The notes beneath the pieces were generated by a model. It was not told the DNA's origin. It ran no database searches and saw only the letters and a program-made list of their open reading frames with translations. Below, piece by piece: positions 21,803-27,560 of a stretch of 27,560 bases of DNA. The stretch lies in NCBI GenBank assembly GCA_002751075.1, contig NAOQ01000109.1:85003-112562 (forward strand). Direction: 5' to 3'. This DNA is from Ichthyophonus hoferi. Its lineage: Eukaryota; Opisthokonta; Ichthyosporea; Ichthyophonida; Ichthyophonidae. Position 1 is the stretch's first letter. Every line of letters starts with the position of its first letter. Made by a program: the position numbers and the translations under genes.

Positions 21803-24800
21803 TCAACACAATATGGTGCCTGTAAACGCCAGTAAACCACAACACCTACCACTTCCAATATTAATTAAAGTGTCTTTACTACGGCTGGGCCCTCCAGTGC
21901 GGGTTATCATGGGTAGAGTTCCGCTCAGAGGTCCGTTCAGAGGTCCGCTCAGAGATCCGCTTATGCCCATGCTGGAATTACGAAGATTCACTGCAGCCAC
22001 CGTGTGCCTCCTTATGCTCTTCTTCTGCTTAGTCTTGTAATTTCTGAATATCTCTCTACGTTGATTTCGTAGGACCACCTATACTAGACCAGACAAGGAT
22101 GGTAAATTACATGTTACAGTCTCAATATTAATATTATTGCATAGTATATGGTTACAGTTTATACCACTACATACCCTACTATTGGTATTAGTATTATTAC
22201 ATGTGTTCTGATGTTGTGATTTTCCACCAATTATTTTCTTTTATCAACATTCCTAGCACGAATATGTGCCTATAAACACTACTACCAATTTACCCAAAAA
22301 CAAGAAAGCCATTATGATCCAGATGCTTTATTTGTCTTTGCCATTTACCAATCATACGGGGAGAAAAGGAGAGAAAGAGGGCACTGATAAGGTATTAATC
22401 ATTTAAGGCATTTAATTATGGCTATATGACAGGGTGTGAAAAAAGTACATAGGTTTAGACAAGATTCAATGCAGCAGTCAAGGACAAACGTGTTAGAAAC
22501 AAATAATAAAAGATATGGGCCTGATAAAAGAAAGATGAAATATAAATATAAAATATGCAGATGGGTGGCTGAGGGCGAGAGCAAGATTGGTAGGTTACAC
22601 AGCATGGCAAAGCAAGGGAAGGGGAAATTGAAACAACTTATAAAGAAGCAAGATAAAAAGTCTGGCCAATGACTGAACAAAGACATAAATGGGACAGAAA
22701 GTGGTATACGCCTACCATCCTGTCAGCGGTCAGGAGGAGAGTCAGAGCAAGAAGGGACACACACAGAGTGATAAGTAGTAGCTTGTAACCCCATTCGAGG
22801 GAGCACCTTCCCCCCAGCTTGTACACCCCCCCATACGCACACACCTTTACCCCATTGGCATATTCTGATTTGACCGTTGAACCTAACCCGATTGGGAAAA
22901 TAAACACTGTAGATATAAAGGCTATCAACCCACATACACCAAACACTGAGCCCTGGTAAAAGAGAGAGAGTTGGTGTAGAGATAGTAGTGTTAGTATTAT
23001 AGATTTATGGGTGGTAATAGTGTACTAAGCAAATCCACTAATGTCTAATGCAATGTGTAGTGTACCCGTATATCTATTCCAATCCATTATACTCTAACTT
23101 ACATGCCAATCAGGTCGAACACACAGCTTGCATAGTCCGACCATGCCAGTCACCCCGGAGAGGGCAGTAAACAGTATTCCAAAACATAGCATTATCAGAG
23201 TCATCTGCCACGCCACACTAGGCCAGTCATTAAAGGAGGACCCATACCCTCTGTATGAAGGAGAAGAGGGTGAGGCAGGATGATTTTGTTGGTTATAATA
23301 CGTTTGTATGGCTGGTTGAAAGAGGGTTATTACAAGCATGTAAATGGGTATCCATGGCCATCTGCTTCAAGAAGTTAGTACATATTTACTTAGTTGTGTA
23401 TATTTGGTGTGTGTGTATGGGTGTATATAGAGGTGAAAGGGCAAGCTGATAAACTAGTGTTACAATATGTGTACTATTATGTGGACATAAAGGGAAAGCA
23501 CTGGAAAACACAACACAGTATAAATCATATTAGCATAGAGGGCACAAGATTTAAAATAGCCATTTTAGTGCGTGGGGGTAAATAAAAGTATCATAGGAGG
23601 GTTGATAGAATATATTACAAAAATATGACAGAGAGAGGAATGTATGTTGTAGTTTATTGGACATATGTGTGTAATATATAGAGGCTGATGCAAATACACC
23701 GCCACGTCTACCATAGATACCAGAGGAGGGCAAAGTAAAGAGAGGGGCCATACGTAAGGCAATCTGCTGTGCCAAGGGCCCCGTTGACATAGCAGTAGCT
23801 AATGAGAGACCAGGTGTAGTTGATGCCAAAATTTGATGACGTAGGTGTACTTTCCACCCATTTAGGTGACAGTAGAGACCCTGGAGATATGATGTGTAGA
23901 TGGGGGGTACGACATCGTTGGGTTGATAAATAATTAAACTTTATTAGTTTTGGTGGTTCAATAATGATTGGAAGTAGGTTATGACTGATTATATGAAATA
24001 TCCTTAATTCTGTAGTTTTTTTTTTGAGCCCATTTAGATAGTGTGTGGTATGGATGGCTTCCTGGCCCTTTTGACAGTATTATATTTCATAACTACCAAT
24101 AAATTAAGACTCAATTAAGACCCCTGTTATTTCGGAACTCTCATTAAATTTAGATTTGGTTTAAAAGTTTATCCGCATTTAAATAATTGGGTTTCATATA
24201 CTGTAATGTATTGTTAATATATCACTACCATTAAAAGGTTGTTTGGAATGTGCTATGTCATGGGGTAGGATGCAGTTACATAGACAGTGGGGCCAACCTG
24301 ATATTGACTGTGTACGACAGACTGAAAATAAAACCAGAGAATATATAGTTTATTAAGCTGTCATAATAATACTTGTTAATAAATTACACATATGGCTATG
24401 TGTATATGGGTATCAAACCAATCAACTTAAGGTAGGTAGGTACACATTTAAACATAGGCATGTGCTAAGATTTTAAGAATTATTGTATGCATATGAGACA
24501 AATGTGCCTACGTACGTGTAGAAGCTGGATATGCAATGGTGTTTATATATCTCCATTGCTTTTCAATTGTAACATTATCATCCGGTATGTCTGGGTCAAA
24601 TATATATATATATAACAACTAGTTGTATTATACAAAGCTGAAATATCACCCTCCCATATACATCTTACAACTCACCTAACCCGCACCCAAGTGTTGTAAA
24701 CGCCATAATAGTGGAGAGTATTCTAGGCCATCGAACATCTGGAGTGGAGGGGTGTTCTTCGAGTAGCCCTTCTTGCTCAAAAGAGGCCCCTGCTTCATGC

Positions 24801-24811
24801 CTGCCAACCAT
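21803..24811 (-). CDS. LHFPL-family four-transmembrane protein (5 exons)
   Basis: Members of the LHFPL (lipoma HMGIC fusion partner-like) family are small tetraspan membrane proteins related to claudins; some act as subunits of receptor or hair-cell channel complexes. Exons on the minus strand: 24676-24811, 23754-23880, 23103-23250, 22716-22952, 21803-22078; phases agree and all introns are GT-AG, giving 307 residues. TM1 is about 28-50. The first outer loop has W53 in LLSPKWV, C75 in LISYCYVNG and C86 in ADCLT, then FNDWPSVAWQ, which matches the LHFPL FGxxxSGxWQ region. TM2 is about 104-128, TM3 about 140-160 (VFGVCGLIAFISTVF), the second loop has C175 and C187 (GGRCSLEWGYK), and TM4 is about 191-214. 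The basic tail from 217 (VVLRNQRREIFRNYKTKQKK) is unusually long and ends in Gly/Ser/Pro/Leu repeats; human members are roughly 200-250 residues. The best match by eye is LHFPL2. The exact paralogue, and whether the last stretch is really exonic, are not settled. Confidence 0.86.
21919..21965 (-). repeat. 12-bp in-frame tandem repeat in the LHFPL-like tail
   Basis: Three and a half copies of CCGCTCAGAGGT (plus-strand reading) lie inside the last exon and encode a four-residue repeat, GSLSGPLNGPLSGT, in the cytoplasmic tail. The unit length keeps the frame. Confidence 0.8.
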
Positions 24812-26405
24812 TTTGATCTACTTTATTGCTCCCTGAGTTTATATTGGTGAAATCACGTGTCTTGTTTACTGTGACTTACATATTAGGTTACTGGTAAATA
24901 TATATAAATAGAAGGAAAAAGAGTGAGAATAAAATAACTATATTAAAAAATAATTGCACTACCTGCTCAATAATGTAAATATAAAAAAGTATAAATTTTT
25001 TTTTGAAAGAGTTAAGTATGGTAAAGTAAACACCTAAGACCGCAAACAGTATATTGTTGTTATTTATCGACCCTACTATGAGCCAGTTCGTTTCTGTCCA
25101 ATCATATTTGTAATGCTAACATAGCCAATAGGAGTGACGAAATATATTGTAGTTATATACACGGCCCCCTAGCCTACACTAGGTATTCATACTTAAACGC
25201 CCCCTCTAAAATACCGAGAAGGTTCCTAGTGCCCTTTATGGTTAAAAGGGGGCCATATGTCAGTAATTTTAGTATTATTTATTTTATTTTATTTACTTTT
25301 TTTAAAAAAGAAAAACCAAATATTTACGTAGTAGTACCTTTCTTATCTTACTCCAAATTATTTACTTGAATTAAATCCAATGAGCTAGGGAGACTGACTG
25401 CCTTGGCAAGGTTGAATTACAGGACTTTCTCTCTCACAATAGCCTGAATTGGCGAGGTATGTTATTTTAGAATTTTTTTACTATGCATATATACCCAATA
25501 GATAGCATCATGTTAGTCAACTATGGTGCTAAAAGGGTGTTTAAAAAAAAAAAACATTAAGCACTCTGAGGCGACTCAGATCGGTGTTTGGGGGTCAGGT
25601 CAGTGACAGCTTATACGATCAAGTCTTTACGTAGCAATAATCTAGTAAAATGAAATTGAAATATGTCTTTCTAGTTAGACTAAGAATCTGAATCTGAGAC
25701 AGTGTGATTAGGAGTCTCACCTTCGAACTGGCTAATGGTTGTAAATATATAAATGCCATTCTTTTCTTCTTTCCTTTCTTCAATATTTAAGGTAGAGAGA
25801 TCAATGATATATTCTTGTTTTTACGGGTGTAGCATGGAAACAAGGTTAAAAATACTTCTCTGTCCCGTGAGATGCAATACTGATATATTCCTTCTAGATT
25901 AAGCTGATATAAACTATAGGCTATATACCCCACAATACTGGCTCGTCTATATTTACTTGCTGGCTATTCTGAAGATGATCTGGCAACTATACCACTGGGC
26001 TTATCTAGTCAATGGGCTAAATAGGCAATGTGGTGTGGCTCATGTGATTGATCGCATACCTATCTTATCGCATTCACCAATGAATGAACGGTGGACGGCA
26101 TGCCGATTGCGATAGCAATACTACAGGCGAGGTACATTGCTTACATGGCAGACAAATAGGCTATAGAGCATAATACCACAGTAAGATAAGTAATAGTAAC
26201 ATGCACTGCAGTAGGTAATAACTCGTGCATAATTATCAGTAACTGATTAGAATTAAGAAAGGAATAACAACGTAGCAACCTACAGAGAAGACAGACTATA
26301 AATTAACACAAGGAAACATTCACTACCATATATTGGGGTAGGCTTTGGCTTACGGCTACACAGCTACCACACCAATTGCCTTCAAAGCTACGGGCCCTAC
26401 CTACA
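24812..26405. promoter_or_regulatory. Divergent spacer between the LHFPL-like gene and MRPS12
   Basis: No gene supported. It should contain the promoters of both flanking genes. Visible: A/T runs (for example 25541-25553 poly-A), CCAATCATA at about 25098 and GCCAATAGGAGTGACG at about 25125, and CACCAATGAATG near 26076. No TATA-box arrangement can be singled out. Confidence 0.4.
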
Positions 26406-26984
26406 ATGGCATCCCTTCGTATGTTTAGTTCTAGTGTGACACCTATAGGAACAGTCAATTTGTTACACCGTGCTTGTTCATGGCGAACCCCCAATGTTGC
26501 TTTGGCCGCTTGTTTGACACTTACAGGGCCTTTTCTCGGCTATGCACCTACCCTCTTTATGCAGCCCAGGGGAACTTTCTTACTAAATCCTCTAACTACT
26601 ACTATGAGAAATATGTCTACTAACCAACTCATTCGTGATGGGCCCCCAAAGAAAGTGAAAAAATCAAAAGCACCAGCACTTGAAGGAAACCCACAGCTCC
26701 GTGGTACCTGTTTAAAACTAACCGTCATGAAACCTAAAAAGCCTAATTCTGCCCAGCGCAAAGTTGCAAAACTAAAACTTTCTAATGGTAGAAAAATAAC
26801 AGCATATATTCCTGGAGGAGGGCATACACTTCAAGAACATTCTCAGGTCTTAGTGAGAGGGGGACGTCGTCCTGACCTTCCTGGAGTGCGTTACATCTTA
26901 ATAAGAGGGAAATATGACCTGGGATCTGTAGTGGGCCGTAGAAGAAGTCGGTCAAAATACGGAACACCTAAGAAGGCTGCCTAG
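26406..26984 (+). CDS. MRPS12: Mitochondrial small-subunit ribosomal protein uS12m
   Basis: Component of the mitoribosome decoding centre. A single uninterrupted coding exon encodes 192 residues. I start at the first ATG, 26406; the frame is open for at least 30 bases before it but has no ATG there. The first 75-80 residues are poor in acid and rich in Arg, Ser, Thr and Leu ([20 protein letters not shown]), a mitochondrial targeting leader, longer than in human. The mature protein begins near [14 protein letters not shown]12 signatures: [30 protein letters not shown] (the loop with the streptomycin-region Lys), [35 protein letters not shown]. The C-terminus ([13 protein letters not shown]) resembles the bacterial S12 tail, which human MRPS12 has lost. 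The neighbours are all multi-exon; an intron in the 5' UTR cannot be excluded. Confidence 0.97.
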   Translation: MASLRMFSSSVTPIGTVNLLHRACSWRTPNVALAACLTLTGPFLGYAPTLFMQPRGTFLLNPLTTTMRNMSTNQLIRDGPPKKVKKSKAPALEGNPQLRGTCLKLTVMKPKKPNSAQRKVAKLKLSNGRKITAYIPGGGHTLQEHSQVLVRGGRRPDLPGVRYILIRGKYDLGSVVGRRRSRSKYGTPKKAA

Positions 26985-27560
26985 ATGTAAAAGAAAACTT
27001 GACTTGGGGATTTGGTTTTTGAAGGGCATTATATAGGAATATGAGTTCTGTCATTTGTATATACGAGTGTTTCAGTTGATATGGGCAAGGCAGGTGTTAC
27101 TCTCGCCTAAGTATAGAAGGGAAAAGAGAGAATTATATATGTGAACACATAGTATACCAATATTGGTTAGCTGTAAAAAGTTAAAATAGAGCAAATAGCC
27201 CCTCATGGTAGTTGTGGTGCGGTAATGTGACTAACCCTGTCAGCCTCCTTTCCCAGATAATAAATAGAGGACTGGTAACTGTTGGCCGTTTTGCCCGGAT
27301 CATTCTTTTCGTTACATCTTTTTCTATTCTCCTATTATCTCTATTCCTTCCCTTTTGTCTTGTTCCCTCATTCCTCTTTTACTTGTGCAAATATATCTTT
27401 TTCCCCCCTACGTCCTGGACTGAGCATATATAACCAACTCATTGTCAATCTTTTATGTATTTCTTTCCTCGATTGCTTCACTTTCCTTAATTGTATCTTA
27501 GGATACTGTCTTGGTAAACAAGGATATATTACGTACTTCGGGAGTACCTCCTAAATTTTC
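26985..27560 (+). other. MRPS12 3' flank
   Basis: Holds the likely 3' UTR with the candidate polyadenylation hexamer. The pyrimidine-rich region 27300-27420 gives two overlapping open frames without family resemblance, so I call no gene here. Confidence 0.5.
27259..27264 (+). terminator. Candidate polyadenylation signal of MRPS12
   Basis: An AATAAA hexamer lies 275 bases after the MRPS12 stop and is followed by a T-rich stretch (about 27300-27375), the usual arrangement for 3' end formation. The hexamer is common in AT-rich DNA, so this is only a candidate. Confidence 0.35.

Noticed and set aside
22399-22686. Minus-strand Cys/Phe/Leu-rich 95-codon frame and its plus-strand partner
   Set aside because: Both lie in the LHFPL-like intron 22079-22715 and lack splice or family support.
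25670-25740. tRNA-like TTCGAA box
   Set aside because: No matching A box or cloverleaf stems can be drawn around it.
27212-27554. Two overlapping plus-strand hydrophobic frames after MRPS12
   Set aside because: They arise from a pyrimidine-rich 3' flank, overlap each other in different frames and show no family features.

Overview
The window reads as nuclear DNA of an animal. It is AT-rich (I estimate a little over 60% AT), its genes are cut into many short exons by mostly short GT-AG introns, and the encoded families are metazoan-type: an Ariadne RBR ubiquitin ligase, a fused PANK4, a mitochondrial PISD, an LHFPL-type tetraspan protein and mitoribosomal S12. The intron density and compact spacing would suit an early-branching animal such as a sponge, but I cannot prove the lineage from sequence alone. 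Most long open frames in the window are chance; the real genes were found by joining short exons whose splice phases agree.

Layout, left to right. (1) 146-3042, minus: the first eight coding exons of an Ariadne-1-like E3 ligase; its 3' exons lie left of position 1. (2) 4374-13345, minus: a complete 20-exon PANK4 orthologue of 781 residues (pantothenate-kinase-like domain plus DUF89 phosphatase domain). (3) 14204 or 15823 to 18747, plus: phosphatidylserine decarboxylase PISD; the eleven 3' exons are firm and a short 5' exon at 14204 is a phase-compatible guess. (4) 21803-24811, minus: a five-exon, 307-residue LHFPL-family four-transmembrane protein. (5) 26406-26984, plus: mitochondrial ribosomal protein S12 in a single coding exon.

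Between the genes are AT-rich spacers: 3043-4373, 13346-14203 (a divergent PANK4/PISD promoter if the 14204 exon is right), 18748-21802, 24812-26405 (divergent LHFPL/MRPS12 spacer) and 26985-27560. Many introns of the first three genes are filled by their own private minisatellites, each with a different unit. One of them, just after a PISD exon, has copied the exon's 5' splice site.

PANK4 tunes coenzyme A synthesis, PISD makes phosphatidylethanolamine in mitochondria and MRPS12 serves mitochondrial translation, so three of the five genes concern mitochondria or CoA; I see no operon-like link beyond adjacency. I recognise no transposon, virus-like element, tRNA, rRNA or CRISPR array.
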